Assembly (NCBI GenBank): GCA_044226785.1
Contig: JBGAGK010000009.1
Coordinates: 1-64,000, forward strand
DNA: 64,000 bases
Direction of reading: 5' to 3'
From: TMP-86 sp039807285
Lineage (GTDB): Bacteria; Pseudomonadota; Gammaproteobacteria; Steroidobacterales; Steroidobacteraceae
Part shown: in pieces, positions 17,088-25,425 of the stretch
Position numbering within the stretch: the first letter of the stretch is position 1
How the letters are laid out: every line of letters begins with the position of its first letter
Made by a program: the position numbers and the translations under genes
Notes under the pieces: model-generated
What the model was told of the DNA's origin: nothing
The model's database searches: none
Seen by the model: the letters and a program-made list of their open reading frames with translations, nothing else

Positions 17088-17791
17088 CCGTGTTCCACAC
17101 CCGCCACATCGTGCGGGTGCAGACCATTCGCATCGAGCAGAACGATACGGTCAGCGGTGCTGGCCGCGGCATGTGAATGCGTGATCATGATGGCTGCACT
17201 GTGATTCATGTGGAGCTGGTTTCGAAGCAGCTCCAGGATTTGGCCAGCCGTGCGCGGATCCAGATTGCCAGTGGGTTCATCGGCAAGCACCAATGCCGGA
17301 CGATGCACCAGGGCACGTGCGATGGCCACCCGCTGCAGCTCTCCGCCGGAGAGCTCCCGGGGAAATCGGTCGCCGCTCAGGCCAAGACCCACATCGGACA
17401 GCATCTGCCGGGTGCGCTCACGCCTTTCGGAATCCGCACAGCCCAGCAGTTCCAATGGCAGGGCCACATTTCGTTCCACGGTCAGGAAAGGAAGCACATG
17501 GAATGCCTGGAAGACAAACCCGATGGAGCGGCGCCGCAGCAGTGTCAGCGCATCGTCATCCAGGCAGGAAAGATCCGTGCCGCGGAAGATGATCCTGCCC
17601 GAATCCGGCCGGTCGAGACCCGCGATGAGGTTGAGCAGTGTCGACTTGCCCACACCGGACTCGCCCATGATCGCGAGGTATTCGCCTTCATGCAGGATCA
17701 GGTCCAGCTCGTCCAGCACCGGCGTCGACCGGCCGCCAAAAGTCCTGGTCAGCTTCTGGACATGCAGCAGGAGCTGATCACTTTCTGGCAA
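17084..17791 (-). CDS. ABC transporter ATP-binding protein (LolD/MacB-like)
   Basis: 235 residues with a complete nucleotide-binding domain: Walker A GESGVGKST near residue 43, Q-loop VFQAFHVLP, signature LSGGELQR, Walker B LVLADEPTGNLD and the switch His in ITHSH. The sequence type is that of LolD, MacB and YbbA ATPases, which pair with FtsX-type permeases. It overlaps the permease start by ATGA. It begins 29 bases after the aldehyde dehydrogenase stop on the same strand, so all four genes may share a transcript. Confidence 0.92.
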   Translation of the reverse strand: MPESDQLLLHVQKLTRTFGGRSTPVLDELDLILHEGEYLAIMGESGVGKSTLLNLIAGLDRPDSGRIIFRGTDLSCLDDDALTLLRRRSIGFVFQAFHVLPFLTVERNVALPLELLGCADSERRERTRQMLSDVGLGLSGDRFPRELSGGELQRVAIARALVHRPALVLADEPTGNLDPRTAGQILELLRNQLHMNHSAAIMITHSHAAASTADRIVLLDANGLHPHDVAGVEHG

Positions 17792-17820
17792 ATCGCTCTG
17801 CCCACGCAGCGCGTTCCCTG

Positions 17821-19254
17821 TCAGGCTGCGTCCGCTCCGATCAGGGCCTTGACCTCGAGGAAATCACGAAGTCCATACTCGCCCCACTCACGACCGTTCC
17901 CGGAGCACTTGAAGCCACCGAACGGTGTCTGCATGTCGCCGGATGCGCCATTGACCGTGACCCGGCCGGCACGGATGCGGCTGCCGACGCGGTTGGCATG
18001 CGTCAGATCCCGTGACCAGATATAGGCGGCCAGACCATAGGGCGTGTCGTTGGCGATGCGGATCGCCTGCTCTTCGTCATCGTAGGGCAGGATGCACATC
18101 ACCGGGCCGAAGATCTCCTCGCGCGCCACGGTCATGTCATTGCGCACACCGGAGAAGATGGTGGGCTTGACGAAGTAGCCCTTCGACAGGCCATCCGGGC
18201 GACCCTCGCCGCCGATCAGGAGCTTCGCTCCTTCAGCGATACCCTTGGCGATGTAGCCCTGGACGCGATCAAACTGGATCTTCGAGACCAGCGGACCCAT
18301 CTCGGTGGATTCGGATTTCGGGTCGCCAACCCTGACCTTCGCGGCGGTCGCGCGCGCCAGTTCCTCGACTTCGGCCAGCCGTGACCTGGGTACCAGCATG
18401 CGGGTTGGAGCATTGCAGGACTGTCCGGTATTTTCCATGACGTGCAGGACCGATGCCTTTACGGCCCGCTCGAAATCCGCATCCTCGAGCAACAGGTTGG
18501 GCGATTTGCCCCCCAGTTCCTGGTGAACACGCTTGACCGTGGGCGCTGCGAGCCTTGCCACTTCCGTGCCGGCACGGGTGGACCCGGTGAAGGAAACCAT
18601 GTCCACATCAGGATGCGCCGCAAGTGCCGCCCCCACGATGCTGCCTTCCCCGTTGACGAGATTGAACACGCCAGCCGGCACGCCCGCATCGTGCATGACC
18701 TCGGTCCACAGCGCTGCACTGAAGGGCGAGAACTCGGATGGCTTCAGCACCATGGTGCAGCCGGCTGCCAGCGCCGGAACGACTTTGGCCGCGATCTGGT
18801 TGATCGGCCAGTTCCAGGGAGTGATCAGTGCGCACACACCAACGGGCTCGTGGACCAGGCGTGCCGGTCCCTGACGCTCCTCGAACCTGAAGCGTTGCAA
18901 GACGTCGATCATGGCCTTGATGTGTCCCGTCCCCACGCCCGCCTGACCACCCTTGGCAAGGGTGAGGGGGGCGCCCATTTCCTCGCACATGGCCAGAGCG
19001 ATGTCGTTGTATCGCTTCTTGTATTGATCGAGAATCCGCCTCATCAGCGCCAGGCGCTCGGCTCCCGAGGTGCGGGAATACCCCTCGAAAGCACGCTTCG
19101 CGGCCGCGACGGCGCGTTCTGCATCCTTCACCCCACCCAGGCTGATGACACCCGCCGGGCTTTCCGTGGCCGGATTGATGACCTGGTATTCCTTGCCCTG
19201 CAATGGCTCGACCCATTGGCCATCGATGTAGAACTTGCGAAAGTCATAGCTCAT
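17821..19254 (-). CDS. NAD(P)-dependent aldehyde dehydrogenase
   Basis: 477 residues of the general aldehyde dehydrogenase superfamily. Visible landmarks are the cofactor-site ITPWNWPINQIA, the glycine motif FTGSTRAGTEVA, the catalytic Glu in HQELGGKSPN, the catalytic Cys in NTGQSCNAPTRM, and the C-terminal EIFGPVMCI and PFGGFKCSGNGRE. It oxidises an aldehyde to the acid. The substrate is not predictable; the class resembles broad-range ALDHs. It is the first gene of a possible leftward operon with the ABC transporter. Confidence 0.9.
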   Translation of the reverse strand: MSYDFRKFYIDGQWVEPLQGKEYQVINPATESPAGVISLGGVKDAERAVAAAKRAFEGYSRTSGAERLALMRRILDQYKKRYNDIALAMCEEMGAPLTLAKGGQAGVGTGHIKAMIDVLQRFRFEERQGPARLVHEPVGVCALITPWNWPINQIAAKVVPALAAGCTMVLKPSEFSPFSAALWTEVMHDAGVPAGVFNLVNGEGSIVGAALAAHPDVDMVSFTGSTRAGTEVARLAAPTVKRVHQELGGKSPNLLLEDADFERAVKASVLHVMENTGQSCNAPTRMLVPRSRLAEVEELARATAAKVRVGDPKSESTEMGPLVSKIQFDRVQGYIAKGIAEGAKLLIGGEGRPDGLSKGYFVKPTIFSGVRNDMTVAREEIFGPVMCILPYDDEEQAIRIANDTPYGLAAYIWSRDLTHANRVGSRIRAGRVTVNGASGDMQTPFGGFKCSGNGREWGEYGLRDFLEVKALIGADAA

Positions 19255-19393
19255 GACGAACTCCTCGAGGTGCGGCAGGAAGTCATTTTACCCTGATCAC
19301 ACCCGATTGCGGATACCGTACACGGACCTGTGCATGCGGACTGGTCCTGCCCGGGCTCGGGGCAGGACTGCCAGTCATTTCCTCGCCAGGCGC

Positions 19394-19399
19394 TACAAT
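19394..19399 (+). promoter_or_regulatory. -10 element of the cupin gene, possibly leaderless transcript
   Basis: TACAAT ends eight bases before the ATG at 19407, so transcription would begin at or next to the start codon. No convincing -35 or ribosome site was found. The 143-bp gap also serves the divergent aldehyde dehydrogenase. Confidence 0.35.
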
Positions 19400-19406
19400 G
19401 AGCCAC

Positions 19407-19811
19407 ATGAATCAGTCCGAGCCCCGCAAAGTCCGCATCCAGCAACTGTCCTGCCACCGGGACCCCCGTGGAAGCCTGTTCGAACCGCTCGACGTCGATG
19501 GGCTTTCACGACAGCGCAATGCACATGTCGTCCTGACTGCCCCTCACCAGATCCGGGGCAATCACTGGCATCGGCGGTCGACCGAGACGACTGTAGTCGT
19601 CGGGCCGTGCCTGGTGAGGCTCAAGGAGCCGGATGGCCTGCGGGACGTGCTGGTTCCGGTTGACGAGATCTGGCAATTCACCCTGCCGCCGGGCGTGGTC
19701 CACGCCTACCAGAATACCGGGGAAGGGATCATGGTCCTGATTTCCTTTGCCAGCGAAGTCCACGATCCCGATGATCCGGATACGGTACGCGAAATCATCC
19801 TCCAGACGTGA
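19407..19811 (+). CDS. RmlC-like cupin protein
   Basis: 134 residues forming a single small beta barrel. The cupin signatures are IRGNHWHRRSTE (first metal/ligand motif) and TLPPGVVHAYQNTG (second). The type resembles WxcM/FdtA-like sugar-processing or sensor cupins and dTDP-sugar epimerase relatives, but no glycan genes surround it, so the role is open. An in-frame ATG also occurs at 19398, but it overlaps the TACAAT -10 element; 19407 is therefore preferred. Confidence 0.7.
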   Translation: MNQSEPRKVRIQQLSCHRDPRGSLFEPLDVDGLSRQRNAHVVLTAPHQIRGNHWHRRSTETTVVVGPCLVRLKEPDGLRDVLVPVDEIWQFTLPPGVVHAYQNTGEGIMVLISFASEVHDPDDPDTVREIILQT

Positions 19812-19857
19812 ATGGCCGCCTCCGCGATGCCCGTCTGCGGCATCGCACGCCGGCCAT
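19812..19857. terminator. Two-tier hairpin between convergent cupin and GntR genes
   Basis: An outer 7-bp stem (ATGGCCG 19812-19818 with CGGCCAT 19851-19857) encloses a perfect 8-bp stem (GCGATGCC 19824-19831 with GGCATCGC 19839-19846). It fills almost the whole 49-base gap between two converging genes, which suits a shared terminator. There is no strong U tract on either side. Confidence 0.5.
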
Positions 19858-19860
19858 CCC

Positions 19861-20592
19861 TCAAAGTGATACCGAATACTGCAGGGGGATGCCCGCCACT
19901 TCATAGCCGCGCCGAAAATCACGGATGTGCTTTTCCATCCAGCTGCGGGCGTCCTCGCGGCGGCGCTTGCGGATGGCATCGAGCATGGCGGACTGTGCCG
20001 TGATGATGCGGGCCCGGGACTGCGGGACGGCATCGATCATGCGCGAAAGGATGGGCGCCAGCAGTTCGTTGAGAGGTGCCTGTGACATGGCCAGCACCGG
20101 ATTGCCACTCCCGGCTGCCACCGCGGCAAAGAAGCGAACCACTGCGGCTACGCAGGCCTGGGTATCATCGGCACAGCGGGCGAATTCCTCCGCGGCTGAA
20201 GCCAGCGCGGCCAGATCGCCCTGGGTTCGGCGCTGCGCAGCCAGTTCTGCTGCTGCCGGCTCCAGCGCCATCATGGTTTCCCACAGGTCCAGGAAAGTCA
20301 CATCGTGCAGTGCCATGGCCCGACTCACGCCGGAGCTGACCAGTTCCGGCCTGGGGACGGTCACGCGCAGACGCTTCGCTCCTCGATGGCGCCCGAGGAG
20401 CCCATGGATCTCCAGTTCGCGGATTGCCTCGCGCACCGTGGAACGGTTGACGCCGAATTGTCGTGCCAGATCGGTTTCGGAGGGCAGGGCGTCCCCGGCA
20501 CGAAGCTCACGCTCGACGATCTTGCGCTCGATGGCGTTGGCGACCTGACGGTATGCGGGGCTGAAGGCAACCGGCTCGAACAGATCGCTCAT
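19861..20592 (-). CDS. FadR-subfamily GntR transcriptional regulator
   Basis: 243 residues. A GntR winged helix occupies residues 12-80, with the recognition region LPSETDLARQFGVNRSTVREAIRELEIHGLL. A helical FadR-type (FCD) ligand domain occupies about 95-225, with the usual metal-ligand histidines only partly evident. It overlaps the stop of isovaleryl-CoA dehydrogenase by four bases, so it is co-transcribed with a leucine-catabolic gene. It probably represses that operon and the divergent carboxylase genes through the palindrome at 21791-21803, with a pathway acyl-CoA or keto acid as effector. That regulatory role is inference. Confidence 0.85.
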   Translation of the reverse strand: MSDLFEPVAFSPAYRQVANAIERKIVERELRAGDALPSETDLARQFGVNRSTVREAIRELEIHGLLGRHRGAKRLRVTVPRPELVSSGVSRAMALHDVTFLDLWETMMALEPAAAELAAQRRTQGDLAALASAAEEFARCADDTQACVAAVVRFFAAVAAGSGNPVLAMSQAPLNELLAPILSRMIDAVPQSRARIITAQSAMLDAIRKRRREDARSWMEKHIRDFRRGYEVAGIPLQYSVSL

Positions 20593-21758
20593 GGCACGTC
20601 GCCAAACAGTTCCCGGCCGACCAGCATGCGGCGGATTTCCGAGGTGCCGGCGCCGATCTCATAGAGCTTGGCATCACGCAGAAGCCGTCCGGCAGGATAG
20701 TCGTTGATGTAGCCATTGCCTCCCAGCAACTGGATCGCATCCAGTGCGACACGGGTTGCGGCCTCCGCACAGAACAGGATGCAGGCAGCGGCATCCTTGC
20801 GCGTCGAGGCCTTGCGGTCGCAGGCCTTCGCAACGGCATATGCATAGGCCCGGCTGGAGTTGAGTGATGCATACATGTCCGCAAGCTTTCCCTGCACCAG
20901 TTCGAAGGTTCCGATCGGATTCCCGAACTGGCGGCGTTCGCGGACATATGCCAGGGCTACATCCAGTGCGGCGGCCATCAGTCCCAGCGGGCCACCGCTG
21001 AGTACCAGACGCTCATAGTCCAGACCCCTCATCAGAACACGCACGCCTTCGTTGAGTGTGCCAAGCAGGTTCTCTGCTGGCACTTCCACGCCATCGAATA
21101 CCAGCTCACTGGTGCTGGAGCCACGCATGCCGAGCTTGTCGAGTTTCTGGGCGGGCTTGAATCCCCGATAGCCTTTCTCGACCAGGAAGGCGCTGATGCC
21201 GCGTGACCCGGCAGCCGGTTCGGTCTTTGCGTAGACCACCAGCACGTCGGCATCCGGTCCGTTGGTGATCCACATCTTTCGTCCGTCGAGCACATAGTGA
21301 TCACCGCGCGCCACGGCCCGCAGCTGCATCGAAACCACATCCGATCCGGCGCCCGGCTCGGACATCGCCAGTGCGCCAACGTGCTCTCCACTGATTAGCC
21401 TGGGCAGGTAGCGCCGCTTCTGGGCCGTGTTGCCATTCAATGCGATCTGGTTCACGCAGAGGTTCGAATGTGCGCCGTAGCTCAGACCCACCGCGCCCGA
21501 AGCCCGGGAGATCTCCTCCATGGCGACCAGATGAGCCAGATAGCCCAGCCCGGTGCCACCATCGGCCTCGGACACCGTCATGCCCAGCAGGCCGAGATCA
21601 CCCATCTGGGGCCAGAGATCCCGCGGAAATTCGTTGGTCCTGTCGATCCCGGCAGCTCGTGGCGCAATCTTCTCCTGCGCGAAGCGGCGAACCTCCAGGC
21701 GAATGGTCTCGATGGTCTCGCCCAGATCGAAGTCGAACTCACGATGTGCCGCGACCAT
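20589..21758 (-). CDS. liuA: Isovaleryl-CoA dehydrogenase
   Basis: 389 residues of the acyl-CoA dehydrogenase fold. Specific to isovaleryl-CoA dehydrogenase are the position and context of the catalytic Glu (LDYERLVLSGGPLGLM) and the C-terminal GGNGYINDYPAGRLLRDAK with EIGAGTSEIRR. It oxidises isovaleryl-CoA to 3-methylcrotonyl-CoA in leucine degradation. The ATG at 21758 was chosen because relatives begin near here; an upstream extension to 21845 would run through the regulatory palindrome. It is divergent from the two methylcrotonyl-CoA carboxylase genes and followed by the GntR regulator. Confidence 0.92.
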   Translation of the reverse strand: MVAAHREFDFDLGETIETIRLEVRRFAQEKIAPRAAGIDRTNEFPRDLWPQMGDLGLLGMTVSEADGGTGLGYLAHLVAMEEISRASGAVGLSYGAHSNLCVNQIALNGNTAQKRRYLPRLISGEHVGALAMSEPGAGSDVVSMQLRAVARGDHYVLDGRKMWITNGPDADVLVVYAKTEPAAGSRGISAFLVEKGYRGFKPAQKLDKLGMRGSSTSELVFDGVEVPAENLLGTLNEGVRVLMRGLDYERLVLSGGPLGLMAAALDVALAYVRERRQFGNPIGTFELVQGKLADMYASLNSSRAYAYAVAKACDRKASTRKDAAACILFCAEAATRVALDAIQLLGGNGYINDYPAGRLLRDAKLYEIGAGTSEIRRMLVGRELFGDVP

Positions 21759-21790
21759 TGTCAAAACCTCGATTTGTGTTAGATAATCCG

Positions 21791-21803
21791 ATTGTCCGAC
21801 AAT
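21791..21803. promoter_or_regulatory. FadR/GntR-type operator palindrome ATTGTCCGACAAT
   Basis: The inverted repeat ATTGT-CCG-ACAAT sits in the middle of the 74-bp divergent gap between liuA and liuB. The half-site spacing and the GT...AC core fit the known consensus of the FadR subfamily of GntR regulators. The nearby gntR gene is the obvious candidate for its binder. Binding itself is inferred. Confidence 0.6.
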
Positions 21804-21832
21804 TATGCCCGAACCCGACAGGGGTGACAATC

Positions 21833-23434
21833 GTGCAATTGCCAAGCGCCGTAGATGCCAGATCCGCTGAATTCGCTGCCAACCAGGCGCACATGAGCCA
21901 ATTGGTGAAGACCCTGCGCAGCGAAATCGCCCGCAATGCGGCTGGCGGCCCGGAGACCGCCCGGAAGAAGCACCTGGCCGCCGGCAAGCTCCTGGTCCGT
22001 GACCGGGTCCGCCTGCTGCTCGATCCCGGATCGCCGTTCCTCGAGTTGTCTGCGCTGGCCGCCCATGGTCTTTATGGAGGCGAAGTGGCAGGGGCCGGGA
22101 TCGTGACCGGCATCGGCAGCGTGAGTGGGCGACCCTGCATGGTGGTGGCGAATGACCCGACGGTGAAGGGCGGCACCTACTACCCGATGACCGTCAAGAA
22201 GCATCTGCGAGCACAGGAAATCGCCTCCCAGCACCGGTTGCCCTGCATCTACTTGGTGGAAAGCGGCGGAGCCTTTCTGCCGTTGCAGGACGAGGTATTT
22301 CCGGATCGCGAGCACTTCGGCCGGATCTTCTACAACCAGGCCGTATTGTCGAGCCAGGGTGTGGCACAGATCGCAGTAGTCCATGGTTCGTGCACTGCAG
22401 GGGGCGCCTATGTGCCCGCCATGTCCGAACACGCCATCATCGTGCGCAACCAGGGAAGGATCTTTCTGGGCGGACCGCCGCTGGTTCGGGCGGCCACCGG
22501 GGAGGAGATCGACGCGGAGACTCTCGGCGGCGCCGAGGTGCATTGCAGGCAGTCAGGGGTTGCCGATCATTACGCACAGGATGACACTCACGCGCTCGCC
22601 CTGGCCCGGCGCGCCGTGGCAACCCTCCGGCCCCCAGCGAGCGACACACCCGCCGCCTCGCCACGGCCGCCGCTCCATGATCCAGCGGAAATGTACGGCA
22701 TCATTCCGGCCAGCACACGCAAACCTTATGATGTACGAGACATCATCGCCCGTCTCGTGGACGGCTCCGAACTGGATGAATTCAAGGCGCTGTATGGAAC
22801 GACCCTGGTCTGCGGCTTTGCCCACATCGGCGGCTACCGGGTCGGAATCCTGGCCAACAATGGCATCCTTTTTTCCGAAAGCGCACTCAAGGGCACACAC
22901 TTCATCGAACTTTGCTGCAGGGAATCGATTCCGCTGCTGTTCCTGCAGAACATCACCGGCTTCATGATCGGACAGAAGGCAGAAGCCGGAGGCATCGCCA
23001 AGGACGGTGCAAAACTCGTGACCGCGGTAGCCTGTGCGGCGGTGCCCAAGCTCACCGTGGTCATCGGGGGCAGCTTCGGCGCAGGCAACTATGCAATGTG
23101 CGGACGCGCCTACGGCCCGCGCTTCCTGTTCCAGTGGCCCAATGCGAGAACATCTGTCATGGGTGGGGAGCAGGCGGCATCGGTGCTTGCGACGATCCGC
23201 CGCGAGGCGCTGGAGCGAACCGGCAAGCAGTTGGGCAGCGAGGAAGAGGAACGCATCAAGGCGCCGGTGCGCGAACAATACGAGCGGCAGGGCAATCCCT
23301 TCTATGCATCGGCCCGCCTCTGGGATGACGGCGTGATCGACCCTCTGGATACCCGCCGTGTCCTGACCCTCGCCTTGTCACTGGCGGCCGCCCAGCCTGT
23401 CATGGACACCCGCTTCGGCGTATTCCGGATGTAA
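21833..23434 (+). CDS. liuB: Methylcrotonyl-CoA carboxylase, carboxyltransferase (beta) subunit
   Basis: 533 residues of the acyl-CoA carboxyltransferase family, collinear with known LiuB/MccB proteins: RSAEFAAN near the start, LLDPGSPFLELSALA, VKGGTYYPMTVKKHLRAQ, GSCTAGGAYVPAMS, FLQNITGFMIGQKAEAGGIAKDGAK, and the C-terminal FGVFRM. It transfers the carboxyl group from biotin to 3-methylcrotonyl-CoA. The GTG start at 21833 is preceded by AGGGG at a good distance; GTG 21824 is an alternative. The much longer frame upstream is antisense to liuA. It is followed nine bases later by the biotin subunit. Confidence 0.95.
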   Translation: MQLPSAVDARSAEFAANQAHMSQLVKTLRSEIARNAAGGPETARKKHLAAGKLLVRDRVRLLLDPGSPFLELSALAAHGLYGGEVAGAGIVTGIGSVSGRPCMVVANDPTVKGGTYYPMTVKKHLRAQEIASQHRLPCIYLVESGGAFLPLQDEVFPDREHFGRIFYNQAVLSSQGVAQIAVVHGSCTAGGAYVPAMSEHAIIVRNQGRIFLGGPPLVRAATGEEIDAETLGGAEVHCRQSGVADHYAQDDTHALALARRAVATLRPPASDTPAASPRPPLHDPAEMYGIIPASTRKPYDVRDIIARLVDGSELDEFKALYGTTLVCGFAHIGGYRVGILANNGILFSESALKGTHFIELCCRESIPLLFLQNITGFMIGQKAEAGGIAKDGAKLVTAVACAAVPKLTVVIGGSFGAGNYAMCGRAYGPRFLFQWPNARTSVMGGEQAASVLATIRREALERTGKQLGSEEEERIKAPVREQYERQGNPFYASARLWDDGVIDPLDTRRVLTLALSLAAAQPVMDTRFGVFRM

Positions 23435-23443
23435 GGAACCGAC

Positions 23444-25405
23444 ATGATGCAGCGTCTCCTGATCGCCAATCGCGCCGAAATTGCCTGTCGCATTGCGCGT
23501 ACCGCGCGCCGCATGGGCGTGACCAGCATTGCAGTGTATTCGGATGCTGACCGTGGTTCCCGGCACACCCGTGAATGCGACGAGGCGTTTCATCTGGGTC
23601 CGGCGCCCGCAGCACAGAGCTATCTGGACATGAGCCGGATCCTCTCGGCAGCGCGTCGGGCGAATGCACAGGCCGTTCATCCAGGCTACGGATTCCTGTC
23701 CGAAAATGCCCGGTTTGCGCAGGCCTGCTCGGACGCCGGTCTGATTTTTGTGGGGCCGCCAGCCGCAGCCATCAATGCCATGGGCTCCAAGAGTGCCGCA
23801 AAGGCTGCCATGGCCGCTGCAGGTGTACCCGTGGCACCGGGGTATCACGGCGATGACCAGAGTGTCGATCGCCTGCTGGATGAGGTCCATCGTATCGGCT
23901 TTCCGGTAATCGTGAAGGCAAGCGCAGGGGGCGGCGGCAAGGGCATGCAGGTCATCGAGACTTCTGCACAAGCGCGCACGGCGATAGAAAGCGCCCGCCG
24001 GCTCGCACTTGCCGCTTTTGGCGATGACCGTCTGCTGCTGGAGCGCTATTTTCGCAATGCGCGACATGTCGAGGTCCAGGTCTTTGCCGATTCGCACGGC
24101 GATGTACGCACGCTGTTCGATCGCGACTGTTCCGTACAGCGCAGGCACCAGAAGGTGGTGGAGGAGGCTCCGGCCCCGGGGCTCGAAGCCGGCACCCGCG
24201 CGGCCATGGCGGAAGCAGCACGAACGGTTGCGCGCTCGATTGGCTACATCGGCGCCGGCACCATCGAGTTCCTGCTGGACGAGGGGCACGCGTTTCATTT
24301 CATGGAGATGAATACCCGTCTGCAGGTCGAGCATCCGGTGACTGAAATGATTACGGGAGTCGATCTGGTCGAATGGCAGCTGCGCGTGGCGCGGGGAGAG
24401 CGTCTGGCGGACTTTGCGCCGGCACTTGACCCCAGGGGATCCTCGATCGAAGTGCGTGTATATGCCGAGGACCCCGCGAACGAATACCTGCCCAGCGTGG
24501 GCAGTCTGCAGCTGATGAGCTGGCCTGAACAGGGGAGTGGCCTGGGAATCCGGGTGGATGCCGGCGTTGAACACGCAGACGCAGTCACCTCCCATTACGA
24601 CCCCATGCTCGGCAAGATCATTTCCTGGGGTGAGAGTCGCGACATTGCGATCGACCGCCTGCAACGTGCACTTGCCCAGACATACATCGTGGGGGTGAGA
24701 ACCAATCTGGTCCTGCTGGACAGCATCCTGCGGACGAACGCATTTCGCGATGCGCAGCTCAGCACCCGATTCATCGAGGACCATATCCAGCACTTGCCGA
24801 TGACGCACGGCCCGGCCACGGCCCGGGATCTCGCGTTGCTCGCCCTTTGGTATCAACTGCGAATTCCGGGCGGGATCTCCTCTGCCTGGTCGCAACGGGA
24901 TGGCTGGCGACCCGGTGCTGCATGCCGCAGCCACTGGAGCCTCGACAGGAGCGAGGTCGTCATCGAGGCCCGAAGCGAGTCGGACTTTCATGCCCGCATT
25001 GATGAGGAAGACTTCGAATTCTGTGCCCCACAGGTCGTGGATGGGCAGCTGCATGTACAGGTTCAGGGATGCCTGGTGCATGCTCTGGTCTTTGCAGATG
25101 GCCGCCAACTGCATCTGTTCGAGGGCGGGCGGCATGTGTGCGCAATCCAGCATCTGGTCGAGGATTCGCTTGAACCGCACCATGAGAATGACGAGGGTTC
25201 GCTGACCACACCGCTGCCGGGAACCGTGGTTGCCGTGCATGTGAAGGCAGGAGAGGACGTCAAGCGAGGTGCACCGCTCGTGACGGTGGAGGCCATGAAA
25301 ATGGAGCACACCCTGACGGCGCCTCATGATGGGCGCGTTGTCCGCATGACCCATGCGGTGGGTGAGCGCGTGTCAGAAGGTGCGGTACTGGTCGAACTGG
25401 CCTGA
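23444..25405 (+). CDS. liuD: Methylcrotonyl-CoA carboxylase, biotin-carboxylase (alpha) subunit
   Basis: 653 residues. A biotin carboxylase domain spans about 1-445, with the ATP-grasp glycine loop KASAGGGGKGMQ, the EMNTRLQVEHPVTE active-site block and the RVYAEDP motif. A linker follows, then a C-terminal biotinyl domain with the lysine of EAMKMEH as attachment site. It carboxylates its own biotin for the beta subunit. In many bacteria an enoyl-CoA hydratase gene (liuC) lies between liuB and liuD; here the two are directly adjacent. HMG-CoA lyase is also absent from the window. Confidence 0.95.
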   Translation: MMQRLLIANRAEIACRIARTARRMGVTSIAVYSDADRGSRHTRECDEAFHLGPAPAAQSYLDMSRILSAARRANAQAVHPGYGFLSENARFAQACSDAGLIFVGPPAAAINAMGSKSAAKAAMAAAGVPVAPGYHGDDQSVDRLLDEVHRIGFPVIVKASAGGGGKGMQVIETSAQARTAIESARRLALAAFGDDRLLLERYFRNARHVEVQVFADSHGDVRTLFDRDCSVQRRHQKVVEEAPAPGLEAGTRAAMAEAARTVARSIGYIGAGTIEFLLDEGHAFHFMEMNTRLQVEHPVTEMITGVDLVEWQLRVARGERLADFAPALDPRGSSIEVRVYAEDPANEYLPSVGSLQLMSWPEQGSGLGIRVDAGVEHADAVTSHYDPMLGKIISWGESRDIAIDRLQRALAQTYIVGVRTNLVLLDSILRTNAFRDAQLSTRFIEDHIQHLPMTHGPATARDLALLALWYQLRIPGGISSAWSQRDGWRPGAACRSHWSLDRSEVVIEARSESDFHARIDEEDFEFCAPQVVDGQLHVQVQGCLVHALVFADGRQLHLFEGGRHVCAIQHLVEDSLEPHHENDEGSLTTPLPGTVVAVHVKAGEDVKRGAPLVTVEAMKMEHTLTAPHDGRVVRMTHAVGERVSEGAVLVELA

Positions 25406-25425
25406 CCGGCAGATGCTGGACAGCT

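Noticed and set aside
23378..25354. 658-codon open frame antisense to liuD
   Set aside because: It is antisense to a complete biotin carboxylase with all motifs; the translation has low-complexity His/Arg composition and no family.
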